Positions 30,130 through 39,406 of a DNA stretch of 64,000 nt are shown here, piece after piece. How positions within the stretch are numbered: position 1 is the stretch's first letter; each line of letters opens with the position of its first letter. The DNA comes from Methylococcus capsulatus str. Texas = ATCC 19069 (lineage in GTDB: Bacteria; Pseudomonadota; Gammaproteobacteria; Methylococcales; Methylococcaceae), in NCBI RefSeq assembly GCF_000424685.1, contig NZ_KE384224.1, positions 248,001 through 312,000 on the forward strand, given 5' to 3'. The notes below the pieces were generated by a model. That model worked only from the letters and a program-made list of their open reading frames with translations. It did not search any database and was not told the DNA's origin. Position numbers and translations under genes: made by a program.

Positions 30130-30462
30130 TCAGCCCTTGCCGCCCTGTTCGGCGGCGATGAGGTCATCGAAACGCCTCAACTGCAGGCGGGTGAATTCGA
30201 TCAACTGGTAGCCGACGTCGAACACCAGCTTGTACAGGGCGGGCGCGAGGTAGACCTTGTAGCCGACATAGCCCAGGGCGCCGATGCCGACCAGAGCGGC
30301 GATGACCGTGGGAAATCCGATGCCCGCGAAGATGCGGATGACCTGGAACATGATGTCCAGCGGCAGCAGGATCAGCAGGCCGGCATAGACCAAAATGATG
30401 AAGCTGAAGAACACGAAGGTGACGAACTTGAATACATAGGCCAATATCAGGTTGATTTTCAT
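30130..30462 (-). CDS. Small membrane protein of unknown function
   Basis: 110 residues from ATG 30462 (MKINLILAYVFKFVTFVFFS). Two long hydrophobic segments (about 8-38 and 45-70) and a soluble amphipathic C-terminus rich in Asp, Arg and Leu. I do not recognise a family. It is 85 bases upstream of mxaR on the same strand, separated by a strong hairpin. Confidence 0.6.
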   Translation of the reverse strand: MKINLILAYVFKFVTFVFFSFIILVYAGLLILLPLDIMFQVIRIFAGIGFPTVIAALVGIGALGYVGYKVYLAPALYKLVFDVGYQLIEFTRLQLRRFDDLIAAEQGGKG

Positions 30463-30630
30463 GTGTTTTGCCCTTCCCGGGATTTTTCTAATCGAAGTCT
30501 GGATCTCGGTCCGGTCGCCGGGTGCGGATCGGGATGGCGGCACGCCGGGAGCGGGACACAACCTCAAAATGTGCGGCATTCTAGCACAGCTTGGCGTCCA
30601 AGCTTGGAACCCGACGGCCGGAAGGGGGTT

Positions 30631-30659
30631 AAAAAAAACAGGCCCCGCAGGGCCTGTTT
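30631..30659 (-). terminator. Rho-independent terminator of the cold-shock gene
   Basis: AAACAGGCCC (30636-30645 on plus) pairs exactly with GGGCCTGTTT (30650-30659), four-base loop, and a run of eight T residues on the minus strand (30631-30638). It is 26 bases beyond the csp stop. Confidence 0.9.
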
Positions 30660-30685
30660 CTCCGGAAGCATCCGGGAGCGGGAAA

Positions 30686-30895
30686 TCAGATGACGCTGAC
30701 CTGATCCGCCTGCGGACCTTTCGCGCCCTGGACTTCCACGAAGCTGACTCGCTGTCCTTCCTTCAAGGTCTTGAAACCCTCGCCCAGGATGGAGCGGAAA
30801 TGGACGAACAGATCGGCGCCACTCTCACGCTGGATGAAGCCGTATCCTTTTGTCTCATTGAACCATTTGACGGTGCCCTGCTGAACTTGACTCAT
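30686..30895 (-). CDS. Cold-shock domain protein (CspA family)
   Basis: 69 residues beginning [20 protein letters not shown] with RNP1 (KGYGFIQ) and an RNP2-like DLFVHF, followed by [20 protein letters not shown]. It is a single-stranded nucleic-acid chaperone. Long 5' leader to the PPTase stop (91 bases) and a strong terminator suggest a monocistronic, leader-regulated gene. Confidence 0.95.
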   Translation of the reverse strand: MSQVQQGTVKWFNETKGYGFIQRESGADLFVHFRSILGEGFKTLKEGQRVSFVEVQGAKGPQADQVSVI

Positions 30896-30986
30896 CTCTC
30901 TCATCTCTGTCAGTGTGGATCGAACTATGCCGCTGCCGACGGCGACCGGGCGAACTGGTAGCAGGAGATCGATGGCACAAGTGGCT

Positions 30987-31874
30987 TTACCGGGAAGGGT
31001 ACCGCGATGAATCCGCTGCCGCGTTTCCCAATACGCAGTCCGGCGTAGCATACAGAAGCGATATGAGGTTTTCAAACTCCAGATTTTCGCCGTCGAATCC
31101 TATCCCTCCCCAGTAGAACCGGGCATTCGCCGCGTGTACCGTGACCGCCCCCTCGAATCCTTCCCGTACCGGGAATTCGGCGAGCGACCAGCCTCCGACG
31201 TCCCCCAATTGCGACGGAATTCCGAGCCAGCGCGGCGGGCCTTCGAGGCTGGACACGCAGCGCCGAAGGCCGAGCGTCACGCCCTCTCCCGTGGCCTTGC
31301 CCAAGGCTTCCTTGCGCACCCAGAAGCGGAAGAAAGCGCGCGTCGCCGCGTCGTCATCCAGGCCGTCGAGCTGCGTCCGTTCGCTCGGCGCCAGACAACG
31401 CCGGGCCAGCCCATCGAGACGAGGCAGGGGGCGCCATGCCTCGACGTCGATCCCGACCGGGGCTTGCCAGGCCAGCGCCAGCGCGATCGCGCCGCCGGAG
31501 TGGCTGAGGTTGAACTGAAGCCCGGATTCGACGCCTTCGCCACGCAGTGCCGGTTTGCCATGGGGGCCGGTCACGAAGCCGAGCGAGGCCGGTTCGCGGT
31601 CGAGATAATGGCCGAGCACGCCCCGCAGCAGCCTGCGCCCGGTCACGAACTGGATCCGCACCGCGGCCGTATCGATGCGGGCGGCGCGGAGGGTTTCTTC
31701 CTCGCAAAGCCAGTTCTGCCCCAGGGCGGACAGACGGCTCAGATCCCCATGCCAGACATGAACCTGGCCGGCCTGGAGTGCCGCGAGCGAAGGCACGGGA
31801 GCATCGGATTCGGTACTGCTGGGCGTGGGTAAGCTTCTCGGTTCCAAAGGGATTGCAGATGAGGAATCCGGCAT
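30987..31874 (-). CDS. 4'-phosphopantetheinyl transferase, Sfp/Gsp type
   Basis: 295 residues from ATG 31874. The two magnesium motifs of Sfp-type enzymes are present: [10 protein letters not shown] and [32 protein letters not shown] is also a family block. It transfers phosphopantetheine from CoA to acyl or peptidyl carrier proteins. About 40 residues before the domain (VHVWHGDL) look unstructured, so a later start is possible. No carrier protein lies nearby. Being divergent from the MHS transporter gives a 112-bp shared upstream region. Confidence 0.88.
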   Translation of the reverse strand: MPDSSSAIPLEPRSLPTPSSTESDAPVPSLAALQAGQVHVWHGDLSRLSALGQNWLCEEETLRAARIDTAAVRIQFVTGRRLLRGVLGHYLDREPASLGFVTGPHGKPALRGEGVESGLQFNLSHSGGAIALALAWQAPVGIDVEAWRPLPRLDGLARRCLAPSERTQLDGLDDDAATRAFFRFWVRKEALGKATGEGVTLGLRRCVSSLEGPPRWLGIPSQLGDVGGWSLAEFPVREGFEGAVTVHAANARFYWGGIGFDGENLEFENLISLLYATPDCVLGNAAADSSRYPSR

Positions 31875-31986
31875 TCGGAGGTGAATTGTATTTCCGGCGG
31901 AAGCGGATGGCGAGCTTGTTTCCGGCCGCACAATTCCGGAGGATAGCCCGCTCCAAACTCCTCCCGACAAGGATTCCACCATCCCC

Positions 31987-33252
31987 ATGACATCTGCACC
32001 CCCGTTGCGTCGCCGTCACGACCGCATCATCCTCGCCGGACTGATCGGCAACGTGATGGAGTGGTACGACTTTGCCGTTTACGGCTATTTCGCCGTTGTG
32101 ATCGGCAGGCTGTTTTTTCCGGCGGATGATCCCGCGGCTTCGCTGATCGCCTCGTTCGGAGCGTTCGCTGCTGGCTTAATCGTCCGGCCGGTCGGCGGAT
32201 TGCTATTCGGCCGGATCGGAGACCGCCTGGGGCGGCAGCAGGCACTCACCTGGTCGGTCATCGCAATGGCCGTGCCCACGGTGCTCATGGCGTTCCTGCC
32301 GACCCATGCTTCCGCCGGCATCGCCGCCCCGGTTGCCATCGTCCTGCTCCGCATCGTTCAGGGCTTGTCCGTCGGCGGGGAATTTACCAACTCCCTCGTG
32401 TTTCTGGTGGAGAATGCGCCGGGCGAACGTCGGGCCTTCACCGCAGTGTGGGGGAGTTGGGGCGCATCTGCGGGCATACTGCTGGGATCGGGCGCAGGCG
32501 ATCTGCTGACCCATGTCCTGAGTGAAGAACAAGTCCTGAACTGGGGCTGGCGTTTGCCGTTCCTGGCCGGAGGGCTGGTGGCGCTAACGGGTTATTGGCT
32601 CCGCCAGGGGCTGGAGCCGGAACTTCCGAATGCGGAACACGCCAGCTCGGTCCGGGCCGTGTTCGCCAGGCACAAAGGGGCGATGCTGCGGGTTGCGCTG
32701 CTGAACCTGGGTTTCGGCGTGGGCTTCTACGCCGCTTTCATCTATGCCGTGAGCTACATCAAGAATATCGACCATCTGCCGGACGCGACGGTTTTCAATC
32801 TGAACACCTGGGCGATGGCTCTGCTTCTGGTCCTGCTGCCCGCCGCAGCCTGGGCGTCCGACCGGTTTGGCCGCAAGCCGGTGCTGGCCGCCGGCTTCGG
32901 CCTGCTCGCCCTGGGCGCGATTCCCTTGTTTCATCTGATCCACACCGCCGACCCTCCCACCATCTTTCTGGGCGAAGCCGGCTTTGCACTGACCATCGGT
33001 TTGATCAGCGGCGGCATCGTCGCCACCAACGTCGAGCTGGTGCCGGCGGAAGTCCGCTGCACCGGTCTGGCCTTTGCCTACAATGCGGCGGTAGGGTGCT
33101 TCGGCGGCAGCACACCGCTGATCGCGGCGTGGCTGATCGACCGGACCGGCAACCCGCTCACGCCTGCCTACTGGATCGCGGCGACGGCCACGGTGTCACT
33201 GATCACGCTCGTCGCATTCGTGCGCGAGTTCCACTTTCACATGCCCCGCTAA
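31987..33252 (+). CDS. MHS-family (metabolite:H+ symporter) MFS transporter
   Basis: 421 residues, twelve membrane helices. The start GLIGNVMEWYDFAVYGYFAV and RPVGGLLFGRIGDRLGRQ are the MHS (ProP/KgtP/ShiA) signatures. Substrates in the family include proline/betaine, dicarboxylates and shikimate; the specificity cannot be read from sequence. Convergent with the CPA2 antiporter gene. Confidence 0.88.
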   Translation: MTSAPPLRRRHDRIILAGLIGNVMEWYDFAVYGYFAVVIGRLFFPADDPAASLIASFGAFAAGLIVRPVGGLLFGRIGDRLGRQQALTWSVIAMAVPTVLMAFLPTHASAGIAAPVAIVLLRIVQGLSVGGEFTNSLVFLVENAPGERRAFTAVWGSWGASAGILLGSGAGDLLTHVLSEEQVLNWGWRLPFLAGGLVALTGYWLRQGLEPELPNAEHASSVRAVFARHKGAMLRVALLNLGFGVGFYAAFIYAVSYIKNIDHLPDATVFNLNTWAMALLLVLLPAAAWASDRFGRKPVLAAGFGLLALGAIPLFHLIHTADPPTIFLGEAGFALTIGLISGGIVATNVELVPAEVRCTGLAFAYNAAVGCFGGSTPLIAAWLIDRTGNPLTPAYWIAATATVSLITLVAFVREFHFHMPR

Positions 33253-33365
33253 GCCGTGTCCGGCACGCCGCCGGCCATTTCCTGATCTGGCAGATCGCAC
33301 CGCATGGGGTCCGGTTCGCCTCACGCAAGAATCGGCTCGATCCCGGCGTTTACCCAAGGCCGTGG

Positions 33366-35105
33366 CTATCCCTCCCCGGGATCCGGCGCGGCGGATTCTT
33401 TGATCTGCGCATGCAGCGCCCTTTCGGCGTCGATCTGCGGTTGCACCACGGTCTTGGAATAACCCAGCAGGCTCAGGACTTCGGCTGCGATCACCAGGCT
33501 CGATTCCAGCATTTCCGGGATGACATAATCGGCGCCGGCCGCGATCAGTTCGGCATGGTCCGCTTCGTTCTGGGTGCGGACCACGATCGGCAAGGTATAG
33601 CCCTGGCGGCGTATCTGGGTAATGATCCGGCGCGCCTCGCTCAGCGACTTGAACGTGAGGATGGCGAGGCGGGCACGTTCCATGTGGCAGCGCCGCAGCA
33701 GGTCGATCCGGGCGCAGGAGCCGTAAATCACCGGATCGCCGGCGGCGCGGCCTTCCTTGATCCGGTTGCCGTCGGGGTCCAAGGCGATGAAGGGAATGCC
33801 GTTGTTCTTGAGAAACTTGGCGATCATCTGGCCGACCCGTCCGTAACCCGCGAGGATGATGTGATCGGACAGATGCGGCGGAATCCGACTCATCTCGCGA
33901 TCCCGGCCCGACACTTTCTGGCCCACCAGACGGCCGATCCACTGGCTGATTTCGAAGTTGTAGCGGATCAGCCAGGGCGCGAGGATCAGGCTGCCGACGA
34001 CGATGGCCAACGCCAGCGAGGCGATCCGTGGGGCGAGCACGCCGAGTTGCGCTCCCAAGGTGATCAGGGCCAGCCCGAATTCGCTGGCCTGGGCAAGTAT
34101 GATGCCGGTCTTGCTCCCCGTCGTCGCTGATTCGCCCATGAGCCGGGCGGCGAGGGTGATCACCACCGACTTGGCCAGGATCAGCAGGACGATGCCGAGC
34201 AGAACGATGCGGCCCTCCTCTACCAGCAGGCCGAAATCGATCTGCATGCCGACGCTGGCGAAAAACACACCCATCAGGATGTCCTTGAATGGGCGGATGT
34301 CCACTTCCACCTGATGGCGGAATTCGCCTTCCCCGAGCATCACCCCGGTGAGGAACGCGCCGAGCGCCATCGACAGACCGAAGGCCTGCGTCAGCCAGGC
34401 CGACAGCAGGATGATGACGAGCACCGTCAGGACGAAGATTTCCTCCGAGCGGCTCCGGGCGACCTCGTGAAAGATGCTCGGCAGCAGCCATTTGCCGGCA
34501 CCTGTCAGTATCACGACCAGAATGCCGCCCTTTTCCGCGACGTGGAGCAGTTGTTCGTGCAGGGCGCGCTCGCCGTTTCCGGCCAGGGCGGGTACCAGGA
34601 TCAGGCCGAGCAGCGCGGCCAGATCCTGAAAGATCAGCACGCCCACCGCGAGCTGGGCATGATGGCGGTTGATGAGCTTGAGCGAGCGCAGCTCGCGGAC
34701 GACCAGAGCCGTCGAAGACAGTGCCAGGGAGCCAGCGACCACCAGCGTGGCACCGATGGGCCAGTGCAGAGCGAAGAAAAGCGCCGATGCGAAAACCGAC
34801 AGAGTGAGCAGCATCTGCAGGGAACCCAGGCCGAATACCGCGCGGCTGAGGTGCAGCAACTGGCGGACCGAGAACTCCAGCCCCAGTTCGAACATCAGGA
34901 ACACCAGGCCCAGCTCGGACAGGAAATGGATGTTGGCATCGTTGGTCACCATGCCGAAGCCGAACGGCCCCACCAGACCACCGGCGAACAGATAGGCCAG
35001 GATGTCGGGCAGGCGCAGACGCTGAAACAGCAATACGCTGGCGAGGGACGCCAAGAGCAGTACCAGGAGTTCGCTGAAAAATCCGGGGTATAGATGTTCG
35101 GCCAT
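33366..35105 (-). CDS. CPA2-family cation:proton antiporter with TrkA-N domain (KefB/KefC-like)
   Basis: 579 residues. About twelve membrane helices (ELGLVFLMFELGLEFSV and GVLIFQDLAALLGLILVP are CPA2 blocks) followed by a cytoplasmic RCK/TrkA-N domain with IILAGYGRVGQMIAKFL, a Rossmann nucleotide site. Such proteins exchange K+ or Na+ for H+ and are gated by nucleotides or glutathione adducts. The start ATG 35105 gives a conventional N-terminus. Confidence 0.92.
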   Translation of the reverse strand: MAEHLYPGFFSELLVLLLASLASVLLFQRLRLPDILAYLFAGGLVGPFGFGMVTNDANIHFLSELGLVFLMFELGLEFSVRQLLHLSRAVFGLGSLQMLLTLSVFASALFFALHWPIGATLVVAGSLALSSTALVVRELRSLKLINRHHAQLAVGVLIFQDLAALLGLILVPALAGNGERALHEQLLHVAEKGGILVVILTGAGKWLLPSIFHEVARSRSEEIFVLTVLVIILLSAWLTQAFGLSMALGAFLTGVMLGEGEFRHQVEVDIRPFKDILMGVFFASVGMQIDFGLLVEEGRIVLLGIVLLILAKSVVITLAARLMGESATTGSKTGIILAQASEFGLALITLGAQLGVLAPRIASLALAIVVGSLILAPWLIRYNFEISQWIGRLVGQKVSGRDREMSRIPPHLSDHIILAGYGRVGQMIAKFLKNNGIPFIALDPDGNRIKEGRAAGDPVIYGSCARIDLLRRCHMERARLAILTFKSLSEARRIITQIRRQGYTLPIVVRTQNEADHAELIAAGADYVIPEMLESSLVIAAEVLSLLGYSKTVVQPQIDAERALHAQIKESAAPDPGEG

Positions 35106-35374
35106 GTTCCGGGCATCGGGTAGGAAAGCGGTCGGGCGTTCTTTCGCGCCCTCGAAGGGAACTGTTGGGCCGCTGGACGTTTTCGTCAAGCCGTTGACAC
35201 CGAAAATAGACGGCGTTTCCTGGCGCCGGGAAGGGTATGTCCGTGTGCGTCCGGTGGGCGCGCGCGGAGGGCGCTCCCTTGCGGAACGCTGCAAATCTGC
35301 TAGTTTTCTCCCGCCGCAAATGCTTCACAGCGCATTGATCAAAAATTCCAAATACAGTCGAGGAATGCAACGAC

Positions 35375-35692
35375 ATGGGCCTGTTCTCCTGGTTCTCCGC
35401 CAATGATGAAGTCGACCTGTTCGCCAAAACGCTGGCGCAGGACATCGCCAAACGCTACCCGCCATCCATGGACACCGCCCCGGAGAAGAAGATTTCCGCC
35501 AGCCGGCTCACCAAAATCCTCGAAGATGCCTATGCGAAGGCCAAACGGTTCAACCAGGAAAAGGCCCTGGGTATGTACAGGAAAGCCAAATTCGGCAACA
35601 CGTTCCGCTGGGAATTGAAAGAGCTCGGCTACAGCAAGGAATTCATCGAGGTGGCGACCGAAGGGCTGATCGTCCATCTCAGCAGAAAATAA
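35375..35692 (+). CDS. Small conserved protein of unknown function
   Basis: 105 residues, MGLFSWFSANDEVDLFAKTL then a basic helical region (ISASRLTKILEDAYAKAKRF). GAGGAA lies upstream of the ATG. No membrane segment or known motif. It ends 21 bases before the first TPR-glycosyltransferase gene and may be co-transcribed with it. Codon use and amino-acid mix look like a real gene; function unknown. Confidence 0.7.
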   Translation: MGLFSWFSANDEVDLFAKTLAQDIAKRYPPSMDTAPEKKISASRLTKILEDAYAKAKRFNQEKALGMYRKAKFGNTFRWELKELGYSKEFIEVATEGLIVHLSRK

Positions 35693-35713
35693 CTTCCGTA
35701 AGTCCGAAAACGC

Positions 35714-37471
35714 ATGCTCGCTCAGGTCCTCAAACGGGCCGCCAGGGTATGGGCGGACCGCGGCAAGCCCGGACGTGAAACCTCTCCCGCCGTTCCGGAA
35801 GAAGTCGGCGCGGGAGTGCCATCGGGCGATGAAAAAGATGCCGAAGCCGTTTTCGTTTCCCTCCTTCGGCAAAACCCGGAATCGCCGGAGGCTCTGCATG
35901 GCCTCGGGCGCTTGCAGGGCATGCGTGGCGAGCTGGCGCCCGCTGGCCGGAATCTGGCCGAGGCGGTGCGGCTCAAACCCGATTTTGCGGAAGCCTGGAT
36001 CGATCTCGGCAATGTCCATTTGATGTCGGAAAATCCGGAGGAGGCGGAGTCGGCCTATCGACGAGCGCTCGCCGTGGACGAGACCAGTGCCTTGGCCTGG
36101 TGTAACTTGGGCATCTGCCAGCAAAGGCGGTCCCAACTGACGCAGGCATCCGAGAGCTTCCGGCGGGCGTTGGACCTGAACCCCCGTTTTGGTCTGGCGC
36201 TGCGGCATTGGGTAGGTATCCAGGCGAAGCTCGATTGGCCGGATGGCGCCGCGGAGCTCCTGGAGCATTGGGCCGATACCGCGCCAGACGACGCCGAAGC
36301 GCAGGCCGCAGTGGGATTCATGTACCTCACGCACCGCTTCCGGCCCGATCTGGCCATCGCCCATTTCGACCGGGCGGTAGCGCTGGGAATGAACCATGCG
36401 GAACTGCACGGCAATCACGGCATCGCCTTGCAGGACCTGGGCCGCATCGACGAAGCGCTCGCCAGCTATGACAAGGCCCTGCAGCTGGAGCCGGAAAACC
36501 GCGCGGTGCGTTTCCACCGGTCACTCGCCAAGCTGCTGGTCCACGATTTCGAGGAAGGGTGGACCGGTTACGAACTCCGCCTGCTCGGCGAGGAGTACCC
36601 CAGGCGGAATTTCCGGTTTCCGCGCTGGGACGGAACGGACCTGAGCGGAAAAACCATTTTGGTCTACGCCGAACAGGGTCTGGGCGATGAAATCATGTTC
36701 GCCTCCTGTCTGCCCGACCTCATCGCCCGGTCCGGCCATTGCATGATCGAATGCCACGAAAGACTGGCGCCGATGTTCCGACGTTCATTCCCGACCGCCG
36801 CCGTGCATGGCGGCAGCCAACATGACGAGCCGGGCCGGCTGTCACATCTGCCGCCGATCGATTGCTGCATCCCGGTCGGCAGCCTGCCTCTGCATTTCCG
36901 CCGGCGACTGGAGGATTTCCCGCAACACGCCGGCTATCTGAAGGCGGACGAAGCACGTGTGTCATATTGGCGCCGGTCGCTGGCAGCGCTCGGCCCCGGC
37001 TTGAAGATCGGTATCAGCTGGAGGGGCGGGACCCGTCAGACCCGCCAGAGCTATCGTTCCATGCCTTTGGAGACGCTGGTGCCGCTACTCGAAGTTCCCG
37101 GTGCGCATTTCGTCAGTCTGCAGTACGGCGAATGCCGGGACGAGATCGCAAGGCTCGGGGCGGTCCACGGATCGGTCCTCCACCATTTTCCTGCGGCCAT
37201 CGCCGATTACGATGAAACGGCCGCGCTTTTGGGAGCGCTCGATCTGGTCATCAGTGTCTGTACGGCGGCGGTCCATCTGGGCGGTGCGCTGGGGCGGCCG
37301 GTGTGGGTCATGGCGCCCTTGGGTCCGGAATGGCGGTACGGGACGACGGGTGAAGGCACGATGCCTTGGTACCCCACTTGCCGCGTCTTCAGGCAGACAG
37401 CACCTTTTGCCTGGGACGAGGTCGTTCTTCGCGTGAGAAATGAACTGATCGCCTATCGCGATGAAAATTAG
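35714..37471 (+). CDS. TPR-repeat protein with GT9-like glycosyltransferase domain (paralog 1)
   Basis: 585 residues. Residues 50-265 are TPR repeats (for example AEAWIDLGNVHLMSENPEEA, then ALAWCNLGICQQRR). The C-terminal 300 residues resemble GT9 (heptosyltransferase-type) folds: ILVYAEQGLGDEIMFASCLP, LKIGISWRGGTRQ, FVSLQYGECRDEI, and VISVCTAAVHLGGALGRPVW ending in MPWYPTCRVFRQ. Probably a soluble transferase acting on protein or lipid-linked acceptors. Two paralogs lie at 40140 and 41900. The next gene overlaps by 11 bases. Confidence 0.82.
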   Translation: MLAQVLKRAARVWADRGKPGRETSPAVPEEVGAGVPSGDEKDAEAVFVSLLRQNPESPEALHGLGRLQGMRGELAPAGRNLAEAVRLKPDFAEAWIDLGNVHLMSENPEEAESAYRRALAVDETSALAWCNLGICQQRRSQLTQASESFRRALDLNPRFGLALRHWVGIQAKLDWPDGAAELLEHWADTAPDDAEAQAAVGFMYLTHRFRPDLAIAHFDRAVALGMNHAELHGNHGIALQDLGRIDEALASYDKALQLEPENRAVRFHRSLAKLLVHDFEEGWTGYELRLLGEEYPRRNFRFPRWDGTDLSGKTILVYAEQGLGDEIMFASCLPDLIARSGHCMIECHERLAPMFRRSFPTAAVHGGSQHDEPGRLSHLPPIDCCIPVGSLPLHFRRRLEDFPQHAGYLKADEARVSYWRRSLAALGPGLKIGISWRGGTRQTRQSYRSMPLETLVPLLEVPGAHFVSLQYGECRDEIARLGAVHGSVLHHFPAAIADYDETAALLGALDLVISVCTAAVHLGGALGRPVWVMAPLGPEWRYGTTGEGTMPWYPTCRVFRQTAPFAWDEVVLRVRNELIAYRDEN

Positions 37472-39068
37472 CTGGATCACCTTCGCCAGTCTCCGTACCG
37501 AGAACGGCGCAATCACCTCGGACGTGGCCAGCGCGCGCTATCGCATGCTCTTGCCGGGCAGGTACATCCAAAGCCAGGGACATACGGTGGAGTTTCACGG
37601 TGTCGACCCGGAGGTGAACTGGGATGCCTATCCGCGGGATTCGCTGGATGCCGAGGTCGTCATATTCTCCAAGAGCTTCAATCCGACCAACGAGCAAGCC
37701 GCTTCGTTCGCCCGGGCGAACGGCGCGAAGGTCCTGTTCGACGTCAGTGACAATCATTTCATTCATCCCGAATTCGGCGCCCACTACCAGACGATGGCGG
37801 CGCTGGCAGACCGGGTGATCGTACCGACCGAGGCGATGGGCAAGGCGGTGCTGCAGCACACCGGTCTGATCGCGGCCGTCGTCCCCGATCCGGTCGAAGG
37901 GCGGCGAAAGGCGCCTTCCGCCATGAGAGCCATCGGGCGGCGACGCGTGCGCCTGTTTGCGGGCGCTCGGGAGACCGTACGCCTGTTGTGGTTTGGGCAT
38001 CCGTCCAACATACCGGCTCTGCTGGCGGTGATTCCTTCGCTCTCGGCATTGGCGCAGCAATACCCGCTGGAGCTGGACATCGTCACCGCCAGAAACACCG
38101 GTTTGGAGGATTGGTTGTCGACGCATGCGACGGCGGCCAGGAAGGACTTCCGCATCCTGTTCTCCGAGTGGTCGCCCCGGGTTGTGGAAGACGCCCTGGA
38201 ACGCTGCGACCTGGTCATCATCCCCGGCGATCCCGCGGGCATGCGGGAATCAGTCAAGAGTCACAACAGACTGACCGAGGCGCTTTGGGCCGGGAAATAC
38301 GTCGTTGCCCATCCGCTGCCGGCCTACCAGGATTTCATCGACTGGGCCTGGATCAGCGAAGATTTGGTGACGGGCATCAGATGGGCATTGACGCATCCGG
38401 ACATGGTGCCGAACCAGGTGGCACAGGCCCAGGCATTCATAAAAGATAATCTGACACCCGAACACATAGGGGCCCGCTGGCTGGATCTCATCGTCGAAGC
38501 CGGCGCCGGCGCGGTTCGCGAACGAGTCACGGCTGATGCCGATCCACTGCGTTTGAATCTCGGCTGTGGGGACAAAATACTTCCCGGCCATCTGAACGTC
38601 GACGTCGCCTCCCGCCGGGCCGGGAAGGCGCCGGACATCATCTGCGACCTTCACGCCTTGCCGTTCGATGGCGATTTGGTGGACGAGATTCTTTCCGTTC
38701 ACGTCATCGAGCATTTTTGGCGATGGGAGGTACAGGGCGTGCTGCGGGAATGGGTCAGGGTTCTGAAACCCGGCGGAAGGATGATTCTGGAGTGTCCGAA
38801 TTTGATCGCGGCGTGTCGGGAAATTCTCCGGAATCCCGATGCCGCGAGAGGGGAAGGGATGGAATGCCAACGCTCGATGTGGGCGCTTTACGGCGATCCT
38901 TCCTGGCGTGATCCGCTGATGGTTCACCGCTGGGGTTATACGCCCGAGAGTCTTGCGGAAATCATGCGTCAAGCCGGGCTGGTCGACGTGCGTCAGGAGC
39001 CCGCCCGATTCAAATTGAGAGAGCCCAGGGATATGAGGGTTGTTGGCATGAAGCCACACCGCCCTTGA
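37461..39068 (+). CDS. Glycosyltransferase (GT4-like)-methyltransferase fusion
   Basis: 535 residues. Residues 1-360 look like a GT-B transferase: start MKISWITFASLRTENGAITS, a Rossmann-like middle with VRLLWFGHPSNI, and a nucleotide-sugar end with HNRLTEALWAGKYVVAHPLP. Residues 365-535 are a class I SAM methyltransferase with LNLGCGDKILPGHLNVDVAS, HVIEHFWRW, VLKPGGRMILECPNL. The fusion suggests that a sugar is transferred and then methylated, or that the methylated cap limits chain length. Overlaps paralog 1 by 11 bases. Confidence 0.78.
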   Translation: MKISWITFASLRTENGAITSDVASARYRMLLPGRYIQSQGHTVEFHGVDPEVNWDAYPRDSLDAEVVIFSKSFNPTNEQAASFARANGAKVLFDVSDNHFIHPEFGAHYQTMAALADRVIVPTEAMGKAVLQHTGLIAAVVPDPVEGRRKAPSAMRAIGRRRVRLFAGARETVRLLWFGHPSNIPALLAVIPSLSALAQQYPLELDIVTARNTGLEDWLSTHATAARKDFRILFSEWSPRVVEDALERCDLVIIPGDPAGMRESVKSHNRLTEALWAGKYVVAHPLPAYQDFIDWAWISEDLVTGIRWALTHPDMVPNQVAQAQAFIKDNLTPEHIGARWLDLIVEAGAGAVRERVTADADPLRLNLGCGDKILPGHLNVDVASRRAGKAPDIICDLHALPFDGDLVDEILSVHVIEHFWRWEVQGVLREWVRVLKPGGRMILECPNLIAACREILRNPDAARGEGMECQRSMWALYGDPSWRDPLMVHRWGYTPESLAEIMRQAGLVDVRQEPARFKLREPRDMRVVGMKPHRP

Positions 39069-39406
39069 TATCAGCCGCCGGACGTCTATAAAGTGGTGTC
39101 AACACATTGAAATATATGATGCGGTTTGCTTGGGTCACTATGGCGGCGGGGACCGCCGCTAGCCAGGGCACGAGGGAGGGTGCGGGTGTCGCCATCACCG
39201 GCTTCCGGATTCCGGCATTCCCCGTCGGAACGGCAGGTTGTCCTCGATTGAACGGCCTCCACCCTCCGACTGATGAGGCTAGGGGAGCAGATACAGGGTA
39301 TCGGTCTCTCGACTCTCCTGGCAATGCCGTGCGTCGGGCTGAGTGGAAGCAAAATCATCGGCTTCGGCCCCTTTGGTAAGGAAAGACGGAATTCTGAAAA
39401 AAGCCC
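39069..39406. other. Non-coding gap inside the glycosylation region
   Basis: 338 bases with no convincing gene on either strand; short open frames here have no family features and no ribosome-binding sites. It may hold the promoter for the GT8-like gene, but I could not pick a clear one. Confidence 0.5.

Noticed and set aside
39107-39379. 90-codon open frame between the fusion and the GT8-like gene
   Set aside because: No ribosome-binding site, no family features, and competing frames of the same length on the other strand.
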